Part shown: positions 1 through 23,965 of the stretch, in pieces
How the letters are laid out: each line of letters starts with the position of its first letter
Position numbering within the stretch: the first letter of the stretch is position 1
DNA from: Anisakis pegreffii
Taxonomy: Eukaryota; Nematoda; Chromadorea; Rhabditida; Anisakidae
Length of the DNA: 64,000 bases
Assembly: GCA_035041965.1 (NCBI GenBank)
Contig: JAPYMA010000030.1
Span: 43,423 to 107,422, forward strand
Direction: 5' to 3'
Translations under genes and position numbers: made by a program
The notes under the pieces: model-generated
Told to the model about the DNA's origin: nothing
Databases searched by the model: none
What the model saw: the letters and a program-made list of their open reading frames with translations, nothing else

Positions 1-1738
1 CCCCGCTTCCCTAATCGGCTTAAAACATTAAATGGTAATTATTTCGGACAGTATGAGAGGTGATTGATGTTATGTAAATAATTTTATTGTTAATACTTTT
101 TAAATTCACCGGGTGTAGGCTTAGGCTTACACTTTGTACCATGGTACCACTTCGTTTCACAAGTGCAATACTTGCACTCGATGCGGATGCCTAATTTTTC
201 GAACTTTCATGGCTCACTTATAAACACAATTGTATCTTGAATCCACAATGTTGTCTAAAACCGAGGGGAATGTGTTCACTTCTTCCCCTCTGTTCTGACA
301 CATTCCTCGATGACCATTCCACCGACACTTCCAAACGTGTATGCAAGTGCAGCGAAACTCACTCCTATTACTAATTGCTTTAATAATGATCAGTTTGAAT
401 AAAAGAAAAACAAATTAGAACAACATTCAAGTAGCAATGATATGAAAGATAATGATCAGAACGGAAATATATCACAAAAGTGCATATGCTATAAGCTGTA
501 AGAGGAATGACGAGAAGATGAGCATACAGAGCCTGTCGAATCAACCGCAACGCAAATGAAACGCCGCGTGACGTACTGCTTGTGGTTAAGAAAATGAAAC
601 GAGCATTGCAGAATTTTTGTCGTGAAGCATTGGTTTCGTTTGATTTCTTTGCAGTATTTACATTTCTGTATTTGATTTTCAAGTTGTTGAACGTCTGTCT
701 CATTTATGTTATTGTTTTAAAAACTTACTTAGACTGTTTTATTTTATTACGGTTGTTAGTTATTATCATTTCTGTTCAATATACTGCAATTGTCATAATT
801 ATCGGATGCTGTTGTTGTTAGCGTTATGATTTTAGCGTTGTGAAGTCAGTGAAGCTGATTTTTTAAATTGCTGTTTTATGAAGTTATTTGTCATACTTGT
901 CATTTAGCAGTTTCTATTCCTCGAAGTTTTCCTCAATTATGCAAAAATTTCACTCCCAAAAGAATAACGTTAAATGAATATGAATGGTTAAACCATTAAT
1001 CTGAGTCATTTTGTTCCCGGCTTAGATCAGTCCTCCTCAAATGAACTGAAATTTGGTATAGTTAATGGTGCAATGAATTTGACTCATTTTTCGTTTATTA
1101 ATCATTCAAACGTCACTACTATTTACGTCTCTATTAGTCATTCAACTTTGCAACTTACGCTATTATTTACGTAGTAATATTATCGGTATTTCACTTTGGT
1201 TATAATTTTGTCAGTGTCATTCCATTCTCTGCTCGTGTGATTGGGGTGATTAGTTTACGACGAGGAATGAACGACGGTCCACTTGCCCGTCTAATCAGCG
1301 GGATGGCTTGTTATTGTTATAGCAATGGTAACCCCCTAAGAGCGTGATCGGTTTTGTGTAAGCAGGTGTTATTGGTTGAAGGTTTTGGTTATTGTGGACT
1401 ACTCTGATTATGAGATTGCCATTGAATTCATATTCTTGTCATATGTGTTTGCGCTTAAGATGCATTCAATGGTTTCTACCAGTCGTATTGACATTTGCTT
1501 CTTTGATTATCTTTGTTTCATCGAACCTCTTCGCATTTTCGAAAAAACAGATTTCTCTTCAGTTGTGTATCTCTAACGATTGCACGAGTGTTGCAGAATA
1601 AACATAACATGCGAAGCATAATTTTACTAATTGTTGTCAATAATCGGATTTGACGTTTTACTACCAATGTTTGTGTGGAAATCAGTATACTAAATATTCC
1701 ATTCTTGTATTATAGTAATGCTAACGGTTTTTTTTTCA
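1..1738. other. Upstream region of src-1, no gene seen
   Basis: I see no convincing exon here. The open frames are short, T-rich and lack splice-phase partners. The stretch should hold the promoter and 5' flank of the kinase gene that starts at 1781. A 27-base stretch near 1281-1307 resembles one near 59905-59931 (see findings). No clear promoter element can be named. Confidence 0.5.
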
Positions 1739-1740
1739 AG
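1730..1740 (+). promoter_or_regulatory. Probable spliced-leader trans-splice acceptor for src-1
   Basis: A run of nine T followed by CAAG ends at 1740, 40 bases before the src-1 ATG. No coding exon precedes it in frame. In nematodes a polypyrimidine-AG just upstream of a start codon usually receives a spliced leader. This is inferred from position and consensus; a cDNA 5' end would settle it. Confidence 0.5.
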
Positions 1741-1780
1741 AATATAGCAGAACGCAACGGTGCATCGAAACTAAGCGAGT

Positions 1781-9291
<7,511 letters not shown>

Positions 9292-11408
9292 AGGCATTCA
9301 TCACTGATTTTGGGTACGTATGAAATTTGCATGTATGATACTTGTATTATTGTTGAATGCTTTATTAACGCTGATATTGTCAATTCATTGTTATGATTTA
9401 TGTTCATCACTGTCAATTATATTTCAGATAATCATTATTCAATTAAGCAAGTTTTTGACATCATCGCCGATTGCATCTCTTCATCTGTCATTCTTATTAT
9501 GATATTTGGTTACCTCTTCTTACTATTATTGTTCTTCTTCTTCCAAACTTATTGCGGCTATATATATTTTTGCCTTTTCCATCCACGCAAATAATTTTTA
9601 TCATTTCAATGCGCAAAACCTTTGAGGAATTGTTGAATACTAAAATTCAGAAAAAAATTCTTTTGAATTTCATTCAGTTACCTTTATTTGCTTCCCATGT
9701 ATCATTTTGATCGCATTTTAAAGTTTACATTTTCCTCGGTTTGTCAAAATTTATCTTTGTTTGTGATTTTTTTGAATTCCGAATTTCTGCCTTTCAACAA
9801 GTTTGCGTATCAGCAATGTCGTTTTTATAATTTTCTTCTGTGCATCATTTCGTTTCATTTTCTACATTATATTCACAGAAAAGAGCCATGTACAGTTGAT
9901 TATCTTGTGACAGCAAACTGATTATCAGCGCACGTTGAATGCTCCGAAAATGAAAATTCCATTGATCACAATCATTTTTGCTTGAAATATTGATTATGCT
10001 CATTTTTGTACTTATGATCCATCAATCGCTGCGTTGCATTAATCGCTTTCATCCGTCTATTCCATCCGTTTGAATTAATGATACCTTAATGTTGTTCATA
10101 AGAAGTTTATTTTCATTCCATTTTGTTTTATCGTTTATAAGTTGCATATTTTGAAAATTGTTGTTCATGATATTGATGTGAACGGTTCATATATGCTTGA
10201 TCGATGATCGTTTGAAGCTCTTATTTTAACATTTTTTACTCATTTCATTCTCGCATACTCGTCTCGTTTGATCATCGTGAGGATGTGCTTTTAGTGAGTG
10301 TTGTAATTTGTTTATTTGGACTGATACTGCCTACTAGAAGATTGTTTCATTGTTGCCTATTATTCCCACTTTATTCTATTCATTATCGCTCGGTTGTTCG
10401 CACGATAATTGTTATTGATTAGCGATGCAAATGCATGTTTTGATTTTGACACGTATGGGATGTGGGGATGCAACAGAGTTGGAAGGACACTTCTAGGCAC
10501 TGTTTTTCATGCTGAACGTACGAAAGGTAACACTAGTGAGAGTAGATATGTACTTTTTTGTGGTATTAAGTATTCAGTCAATTTTTATGACTGTTGAGAT
10601 GACTTATTGTCGTAAGAAAATCCACAAGTTGTGAATGCTTCCTGTTTTGAAATGAGAGTATTCATATTGAGAACTTATATTTTCTCCTTGAAAAAAATTG
10701 CAAATTTTCTTAGAATCATATTATTGGGTTGCAGCAAACACCTAAACTTATTTGTGGTGTCAATTAATGCACGTTTATAGGCAATTTTTGCCTTTTATGT
10801 GCAAGTTCAAGTTTGAGCTTTCAATTTATTAGTGGTATCTTCCATCGAGTAGTGATACGCTTCCAAATTGAACTTCATTTGTTTTATTCGAATTACAAAA
10901 AATTAAGATGCTAATCGTAGAAATTACCTGGCAGATTGCAATAAAAGACATTGTTCACGAACTCAAGAAGTAATTTTTGCAGGAGCAAGCGTTGTGTACT
11001 TTTATGAAAATTCGTGTAGTTTAAGTTGTGCACTTTACGTTATTCATTCAAATCAGTTTGTGTATAGTGCTGATAATGTTTGTTATGAAACATTATAGGT
11101 GTTTTGTGTTTTAAATTCATTCGTCTCATGTCAGGCGAGTGTTTATTTGTTAATAACGTATTGTGTTATTTATTGCCGATGCTGTGAATCATTACTCGAA
11201 AACATTATCTCAGTTAATTGCTTTGATATGTTCATAAATGAAAAGTACTGATCTTATTGCCGAATGCTTTTCTTTTTCATTTTTACAGTCACATTCGAAG
11301 TGGATTAGAAGCGTTCGTGAAGAAGATGATATAGCTGACTTGTGATAGCCATTCTCATTCAACAGTGATTGATTACACCTTTATGATTAGTTGCCATTCT
11401 TGATAAAA

Positions 11409-11690
11409 TCAACTAGTGGGGTGCGAACATCGGAGAATTTCGGGGTCCCCGTCTCCGATTTTTTTCGAGTCACGAACGTTTCCGAGGTCTCCGGCTGGAA
11501 AGTTTCGTTCCCGATTTTTCCAGAATTGTCGGCGTTCTCTGAAAACTTCATGGAATTTCCTGATTCTTCTCGAAAGTTGAATTTTTTTCCTATATGGTGG
11601 AGTTGGAGGATGTCAATTGTAAATGGTGATTGATGAATCATAGAAACTAGAGTCTGGTCACTAATGATACAGGAGTCTGGTCACTAATGA
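11409..11690. repeat. Degenerate G/C-run dispersed repeat, copy 1
   Basis: The block begins at ACTAGTGGGG and ends near GTCACTAATGA. It is packed with motifs such as CGGGG and TCCCCGTCTCCGATT that stand out from the AT-rich surroundings. Related wording recurs at about 12265-12355, 43370-43520 and 44195-44395. It is probably a decayed non-autonomous element; the outer limits are approximate. Confidence 0.45.
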
Positions 11691-12264
11691 AGGATGCGAT
11701 GATGAAAGATTTACATGGGATAGCGTTGTGACTAGGGTTTTAACCGAGATTTATGCTTCATTCATGATGGATATGATACCAAATTTATGCAAAATGACTT
11801 GTGGTATGAATCCCGGAAATGAATCATAAAAATTGCAATAACACCACGAATCCCGGGATCGGGATTCAAAAATCAGGATTCGGGATCCCATGCAAACGCT
11901 AGTTGTAACATTTGATTCAAAATGATATTATTTATTAGCTGATATCACGCAAAGAAATCTTTCGCAATGCACACGTGCAAATGAGTAGGATAAAGGAAGT
12001 CTTATCCCATTAAGAAATTTCTCATCTCTTCATGAATGTAAATATGCAAAAGCCGTCGATCGGCTGAATTCACTACAAGCCGTTTTTGTATTAACTGTAA
12101 TCGAAGAAGCATCACATCCGGTAATGTTTATTTTGTTTTGTCTTTTCGTCATCTTAATTTTTTTACATTGGACTCGTGAAAATAAATACGAGAGAAGATA
12201 TCAGGCAGATGAATGTTTTCACAAAGGCGTGTCTTCTAACGATGAATATTAAAACTTTTATTTA

Positions 12265-12357
12265 GCCAACCCTCCGGATATTTTCGCGATCCCCAAATGC
12301 AAAATTTCGCCCCCGATTTTCTCCGTCCCCAGCTTCGTTTCCATCCCCACACCACAG
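12265..12357. repeat. Degenerate G/C-run dispersed repeat, fragment
   Basis: This short fragment holds CGATCCCCAAATG, CCCCCGATTTTC and TCCGTCCCCAGC. CGATCCCCAAAT is shared with the copy near 43490. There are no visible ends. Confidence 0.4.
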
Positions 12358-13542
12358 TGCAATCAACATCTTGAACGGAATCGATATGAACTGTACTGTG
12401 CTGAACTACGTCGATATCGTTTCACTGAAATTGTTCGTGATATTTTTTGCTATGGAAGTCATCAGTCCGTGTTCCTCTTCGTTAATTGTATCGCTCAGGT
12501 TTTCATAGCGTCAGTCAGTGATCCCAAAGCGTCACAACACTCTTATCATGGTCGAATAAGAATCAAGAATCAAGGTGAATCAAAGTTCACTAAATGATGT
12601 ATGTTGAAGGAATGCAGTGATCGTTTGATTGAACGATACATGACGAGAATCACTTATCACTTACAAATGAATTGGTAGTGTTTTCTTCTTTATAAATTTA
12701 CTTTGCACATATCGTCCAAGTTTGATAAGGCGATTGTTACATAGAGATGCATGCGTTTTATTCCAAACATTCGCTCTATGAACTGCATCTACAGTGGTGT
12801 ATTTCATCAATATCCCCACTACTGTTTTGAAAATTATTATATCCGATTGGTTCGCCATATTAATTTAATACGTTTTTGGCTCTTTTTTTCAATCACTCAT
12901 TCAGCTTCGTTCACATTTTAGTGCTTCGAATGAATATTCTTTGATTATTTTCTGCGTTTCGAAGTTATCAAAGGCCATCGGCAAACACTAGTTAAACGCT
13001 CACTGATTGAAACTTTGAAGCGATTCGATTGAGTGAATATCATATAACTATAGTGTGGTCTTTTGACCATCTAGGTTGGTTGTGCGTATAAAGGAACCAT
13101 CACTAATGATCATTTACTGCAAAAATACTTCATTCGGTACAGCTAGAATGATCGTTGTCTAGTGAATTTCTACGTCTATAGTATTCACTATCATGCCAAA
13201 AATAGGAATCTGATCAGCATAGAATTTGTGTTATGGCGGCAACTTTGCTAAATTTATCACCCATCGGTTCGAGCAAAGCACAGTAATCATAATTTCGTGA
13301 GAGTCGAAATTTCAACATATCTTTCGGTATCCGTTTCCTGAAGTTGTGTAAATTTCTAGAGAAAACTTCCCCCTCCGATTCACGTGAAATAAATTCATAA
13401 AATAGCTTGTGCATATTTTTCTTGGAATTTGGAAGCGCGCAAGTTATCAGCTAGATACATTTAAGTCATTAATTGTATGTAAAAATAGGTTAAGAGCAAG
13501 TATGATAGCAGAATCGTTGATCAAAACGCATCACAAAAACCC

Positions 13543-13609
13543 ATGAAATAAAATTAATGTTAGTTCTGTCGTTACATTTATTGACAGAACTAATATTAAT
13601 TTTATTCAT
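13543..13609. repeat. Hairpin, about 27-bp inverted repeat arms
   Basis: The left arm 13543-13570 and right arm 13583-13609 are reverse complements except for about two positions. Both contain AGTTCTGTC or its complement and run into an AT-rich base. The loop is 12 bases. It lies in the spacer upstream of the src paralogue. It may be a miniature foldback element or a cruciform-forming site; no coding signal overlaps it. Confidence 0.8.
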
Positions 13610-14139
13610 CTTATCAAAAACGTTCTGTTAGCAGACATGCATGGAAAGAAGGCTAAATAAGCACCAAAAGCGTCACAGGAAAGAAAATAAAAATATTTCT
13701 CTCAATAACACTCAACTGTAAAACATGTAATATGAAGCATTATCATTTGAGAATGTCACTGCATCCACCATCACTAAATGCTTCCTATCTCCAGTCATTA
13801 ATAGGGAATGTTTCTGCTTATCTGTTGTTCTTTTGAATTTTTGACTTTGTAGTTGAATTGTTCAACATTGAAAATTGTTTATTTTACCGATTGTGTCGCA
13901 TAATTATAATCAGTTCTTATCATTGTTAAGCCTTATATGTTAATGCTGATACCTTTGCCAGATAGCATCGCATAACTTTATTTTTTTATCGACCACTGCA
14001 TTTTCGCTAATGGTTCCTTGTTTACTTATTTTACAACGAAAATCATTCGAATATAGGTGCGTTCAATGCACTGTATCCGAACACATGTCTGTGATATTTC
14101 AATGAGAATACTCTTCTTTCTTATATAATTACTATATGT

Positions 14140-14149
14140 TTTATTCAAG
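14140..14149 (+). promoter_or_regulatory. Probable trans-splice acceptor for the src paralogue
   Basis: TTTTATTCAAG ends at 14149, only four bases before the ATG at 14154. A leader spliced this close to the start codon is common in nematodes and supports the choice of first exon. The evidence is consensus and position only. Confidence 0.45.
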
Positions 14150-14153
14150 CAAA

Positions 14154-18815
<4,662 letters not shown>

Positions 18816-19654
18816 AATGCGATTAATATTTCTTTTCAAAATGCAAATTGTCAACCTCGGATTATTGGCCTGTAAAAGACTGGTTAGTGCTCTATTCGTT
18901 GCAAATGAATCAGTTGCGATGAGACCGTACCATGGTCGAAGGAGAGCTGCCTCACAATTTATTCTTTCCGAAATTAATGGTAAACATTTCAACAACAATG
19001 CCAGCCGCAACATAAAAAATTGATCAAATTAGCATTATATTGTCCACTCTTTTGTCTTCGTTACTGTTAACGCAATCTGTGTTTGTATTATAAATGATTC
19101 GGTGAAGTTTGCATTCTAAAAAACACTTTCGGATGTAATTACTTTGGTCGCTTGTATATAAACAGCTGTAAAAAGAAAAAAAAGCAGCTTTATTGGAAAA
19201 ATACTTGAAAATGATAGCATAAGATGATAGTTAAAATACAACATAAAAAATACATTTAGTGCGGAGATCTTTTACGAATGTTATCGACTGTACATGACAA
19301 AATCAAATAGTACAGGATGTTTTGTCAATACAGCATGCAAAAATAACGAACTTATTTGGCGAAAACAAAAGACTCTTACATCCACGTTTTTCAATGTTTC
19401 GGCTTCGGCTCTAGCTTCAAAATTGGTTTTTTCCCGCTACATCTCAGGAGCAATCTGAATTAGGAGAAAATTTATCATGCAGGTTTTACCTGTGCAGAAC
19501 AGTTATCATGCAGTGTTGTTATGATGTTTTCTTGGAGGAGCTGAAAAAATTTTTCGAATCCGAAAATTTGATTGTAACATATACGTGCAACGTTTGCTAT
19601 GATCAATAAATGAATTGTGAGTTACAACCGCTAATTACTGTTATTTTACTCGCA

Positions 19655-19861
19655 TGCGTTTTACGGGGACCACCGGGGGGAGGGATTCCCCGCGAAGGCT
19701 TCGCGAGTGCGAAGACATTTCTGGAAGCGGGGGACCCCTCCCCCCCCAGTGGTGTTCGTGGATGCACATACGAAGGGGTTTGGCCCAGACTCTAAATACT
19801 GGATCAAACCATTTTAAGCCCTTCCCTCCCCCCTTCCCCGGAAGAAATCCTAGCTACGTCA
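19655..19861. mobile_element. GC-rich mobile-element remnant
   Basis: This block contrasts sharply with its AT-rich surroundings: runs of G and C and a perfect palindrome CGCGAAGGCTTCGCG near 19690. Its right edge, CCTAGCTACGTCACTG, reads on the minus strand as CAGTGACGTAGCTAGG. Similar CAGTGGCGTAGC-type termini occur on many metazoan DNA transposons and MITEs; I rely on memory for that. No transposase frame is visible. Confidence 0.45.
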
Positions 19862-21854
19862 CTGGTCGGAACCATGCGTATCATTTGTTTCGGTTCTTTT
19901 TAATCGATACAACGCGACGTCAAATTCAAACACTTATTATATATTCGAATCAACGAATGGAACGGCTCAAGAAATTCATCAAAAGTACACACAGAATCAA
20001 TTCAACATTCACAACAGAAAATTATAATGAAGGCGCAGTTGGTCTCTAGTCTGACTCAGCTGATCTTTCATTATCATCTTCATCATCACCAACCTCACGT
20101 TCATCAACATTATGCTGAAAACTTTTAGAATCTTAGAAAAACTTTCTTCGTTATTGAAAGCTCATTGAAAATGAGCAGCTTTTTCCCGAAAACTGACGGT
20201 GATTATGGATACCCATGATTCATGATCATTTTTGTGAGGCAGCAATATGGTGTCATTTTCATATGGCATGTCAATGAAATGCAAATAACAAACAGAAGTT
20301 TAGAAAAGCCAAAGAGATACCTGATGAGTTTCCATATCTGCTCGGTTCTCAACATTGTTGTCACTCAAGTCATGCTTGTGTTCATTATCGCTTTTCGCAT
20401 TCTTATTCGCTCTAAGGTCAAAGATACGGTCATTCCTACTGAACGACTCATGAGCGAGAAATTGAAACGAGGGAGGATTCATGAAGGAAAAGATTTTCAA
20501 ACTTGCGATTAGAAACAGTAAAAAACCAAATGAACAAGCACAGATATTACGATTATTTATAAGGACCGTAATCTATCAAAAATATTTCAGTTTGGTTGTA
20601 AAGGTGTGAACAGTTCAAAAACGTTTCTATGAACGCTATTGATTTCTTTAGGAATCTCTAGCAAGATCAATGATGAGTAACTGTGAACACCTGAAACTTG
20701 TCCGGGTAAACAGGCTCATACGAATGCAATTAAGCATTACCTAAACCAGACTTTACCTGAATGGGATGAGACTAAACTGCATCCGATTGAGCCTGCTTAC
20801 CCATATGAGTCTAAAACGTCGCCCGAAGTACCAGAATTTTGTTGCAATGGTCAGTTGAATGGGCTACAAAATAGCCAGTCACGAAACGGTGTGTTTCTAT
20901 AATGGCTGATGAAACAATTGAACATTACCTAAGATCGTTCAAATGAACTCGATGAACAATTGCAAGGATATTTTTGACAGAAAATCATGGTTTTGTATAT
21001 GAGTGAGTATATGAATGCGATAAATTTTTAGTGGGGATATACTGATGGCAGAGGGACAGATATATGCATTCCCACCAAAAAAGATGGCGATCTATTCAAA
21101 GGTAAGTATGTGTAAAATACTAACGCTTTCGGTGGGCGACCTCTCTTTTTGCCTTTTTTCGTTGAGCCAACCGGTCTTCCTCTTTTACCTTTTACTTTTA
21201 TTATCGTTTTTGCTGCCTAGAACCAATGTTGCCTACATTTTGAGCATGCCATTTTCTAGTGGTATATAAGTGACAATGAGCAAAATGCGAATTAGATAAG
21301 CTTGGAGAACGCAGTTCTGAAATGAACCCGTCCAAATATGGAACAGCACTCTGGATTGTACAATGCAGTTTGCTGTGCACTGACCATTTGGTCATATAAC
21401 TACAACTTCTAATGAGTTTGCAAACGCACACACACACTAGAACTGAACTATGGTATCCAATTGGCAACATGCTAAAGGTTGTGTATTTTTTCCAATCATT
21501 ACGATTACTTTTAACGATACCTAAACACCATAGTTCAATAGTCAAGTTAAGTATAGTCCAGTGGGAGTTGCATTAGCAATCAATTCTATATAAGTGAAAC
21601 AATGTAATGAATATGGAAAATCTGGAAACCTTTTGGAATGCTTCGGTATTCCTTTCAACACCATTCCCATCAGCTACCGCAACAACTTTCCTTGGACGAC
21701 CCCGTTTTCCATTTTTTCCAAGTCCTACGTTCCCCTTTTGACGGGCCATAAGTTAACTGGGCTTAAATTGATGTTTAAAGACGAACGATGTTGAAAAATA
21801 ATATCAAAATGACGTCACGCAAGCAATGCAATTTCGCAGTCGGGACCTCGAAAG

Positions 21855-21930
21855 TGCATTCGGGCAAACTGTCCGTTAGGCAATGTGTTTTTAGGCAAAC
21901 GGTCCTTAGGCAAAACGTCTTTAGACAGAT
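21855..21930. repeat. Degenerate tandem array of (TT)AGGCAAACGGTCC-like units
   Basis: About four imperfect units of 15-18 bases run head to tail, recognised by GGGCAAACTGTCC, TAGGCAATGTG, TAGGCAAACGGTCC and TAGGCAAAACGTC. A related unit sits in the hairpin at 22098-22135. Similar GTCC/GACAATTGTC wording is seen at about 43995-44105. Origin unknown. Confidence 0.5.
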
Positions 21931-22097
21931 TGTCCGGGTATCGTAAATACGTAATATGAATATCTTGATATTGGAAAAAATAAGCCTTCCCTTGCAAACA
22001 AAAGTAACTCTCTAAAAAGCTAACAAAGCAAACGAGCACAAGCTTTCGCTATTTTATGCTGCTAAAAAATTATTAAAGCAGAAATTATTGTTTAAAA

Positions 22098-22135
22098 TTT
22101 CAATGTGTCTTTAGGCAAAGACACATTGAAATTAA
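22098..22135. repeat. Perfect short hairpin with TTAGGCAAAGAC loop region
   Basis: AATTTCAATGTGTCTTT is followed after a short loop (AGGC) by AAAGACACATTGAAATT, its exact reverse complement. The loop bases match the unit of the array 170 bases upstream, so the two probably come from the same element. Confidence 0.8.
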
Positions 22136-23928
22136 AATTTCGCTCTGTAAAAATAGTTACAAGTAGCATTTATCCCATTGGATATTGCAAATTTCCAGAT
22201 TAGCAACTCGAATCAGTGGTGATCGGCATGGATTCTTATTTCACCATCGACTTGAGATGCAAAACAAGACCACCCAAGAGATGCATAAAACAATGAAAGT
22301 CTTACAAACTTGCCGTTTAAGTAAGATGTCGGCACATTTTTGGTTTTAACGAGAGATATTGAGATGAGACAAGAAACAACAAGACGAGATGAGAATGGCT
22401 CCTAATAATTCTGCATATCGTCTCGTTCGACTGAAACGGACTTTTCAAGTTGTATCGATTGTTTCGACAAATAACGATACTTTTCCCGTACTGCTGCAGT
22501 TTGAGATATTTCTAAAGGTGCAGCCTTTAGAGAGGAGCATCGCCATTTCCCCTCTTATGGGTATTTGAGAAAGGGAGGTGGTGGTGGGAGAAAGGAGATC
22601 TCTCATCTGGTTATGTGTCGAGAGGAGCTTTGCCACTCCGTTACGTTTCGTTTCGAAATTATTGCTAGAGGCAGCAGACCCATATTCGCCAGTGATTATG
22701 AACATAGATGCATGGCATTTGAATGATCGTTCATGATGACCGTCTAAATTCGTCTCTGCCAAGTTTGGTGCTAACAATAATCATCTTTCTACTTACTGAC
22801 AAGGTGCACTATTCATATAGTTCATTTACGATTACGCGGTAGGTACCATGTACATTCAATACGCTTGCACGTTAGACAAAACACGCAGGCAGGCGCGTTC
22901 GCATTCTCTGTGCAATTGAAACACTATGAGCGATTTCTGTTTCGTTGTAATTTTTTTGATTTAAAGAATTTTGAAAGCACTCACCAAATGAGCTGAGAGC
23001 AATGTGAACTTGATAAAGAGTTAAATAAAAGATCATTTTGAAGAACTGAACGATCATAATGAAGATCACTGCAAGCGAAAAAAAGAGAGAACCACCAAGA
23101 TGAATACAATCTAGGTTAGTGTAAAAGAAACTTTAATCAAACACCGCAACAAATTCCCAATTTAAGCGTCATACATTCGAATGAGAAAAATATTATTCAT
23201 TGCAACCGACAGCTTCATCATTGATGATTACGAATGATAATGAAAGTATCTAATAATAAGTGAGTTCTACGGAATTGTTGAAATAACCCTTGTGCAAGGT
23301 CAACTCGTGCACGATATTAGCATACAGTCCATTCACCACACAACAAATCCTATAGAGTTCACATCACAAATTTAAAATTCCGACGCGCAACTCCCTCAAG
23401 TTATTCAGCAGTGTTCAGCGAAGATATCAGCTGATTGCGAGGTCATCAGTCAATTTTCGTAACACTTAAATTTCGTGTTCATTGTAAAAGGATTCAAAAA
23501 GGGAGTTATTCGGTGGCAATCCTGTCATCTTTTAGGCGATGTTATATTTGAAGACTTTCGTAATTGTATAATTTACTAAGACATCTCATTTGGAAGAACA
23601 CACCAAAGTTCCGACAACATTTACTATAATTCCCGGTCCTCATGCGCTCAAATAAAAAAGTCTTTCGTTCAAGAAAAATTTATTCCCATTTCTCGTTCTC
23701 AAAAACAATTCGAAAATTTTCGCAGTTGTAAAATGGAATGAAAAACAGCGAAGTATTGGGATAGTGAAGGATTTGCTGAATAAAGTCGGAAACATGTTCA
23801 TTGAGTGTTGAAAGTGAACGACGAGCATAGTCTCATCGCTAATAAAGCTTAGTGGCTACAGCAGCATTCATTGCTTTCTGCATTCCATTCTAGCACTCAC
23901 TCTTAGCACACATACATATAAAAATATA

Positions 23929-23931
<3 letters not shown>

Positions 23932-23964
<33 letters not shown>
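23932..23964. repeat. (TA)n microsatellite
   Basis: An uninterrupted TA dinucleotide run of about 33 bases in the gene-poor region, preceded by imperfect CATA repeats. Length is likely polymorphic. Confidence 0.95.

Positions 23965-23965
<1 letters not shown>

Larger units (their letters stand above)
9292..14147. other. Spacer between the two src genes, no gene seen
   Basis: There is no phase-consistent exon. It contains fragments of G/C-run repeats at about 11409-11690 and 12265-12355 and a perfect-looking hairpin at 13543-13609. It also holds a direct repeat of AGTCTGGTCACTAATGA around 11650-11690. A candidate short exon at 10409-10597 was considered and rejected in favour of the exon at 14154. 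Confidence 0.5.

Noticed and set aside
10409..10507. A short frame ending at a phase-1 donor (MWGCNRV...), considered as exon 1 of the src paralogue.
   Set aside because: No Gly2 in frame. The exon at 14154-14238 has a true MGxxxS start, the right phase and a trans-splice-like acceptor four bases upstream.
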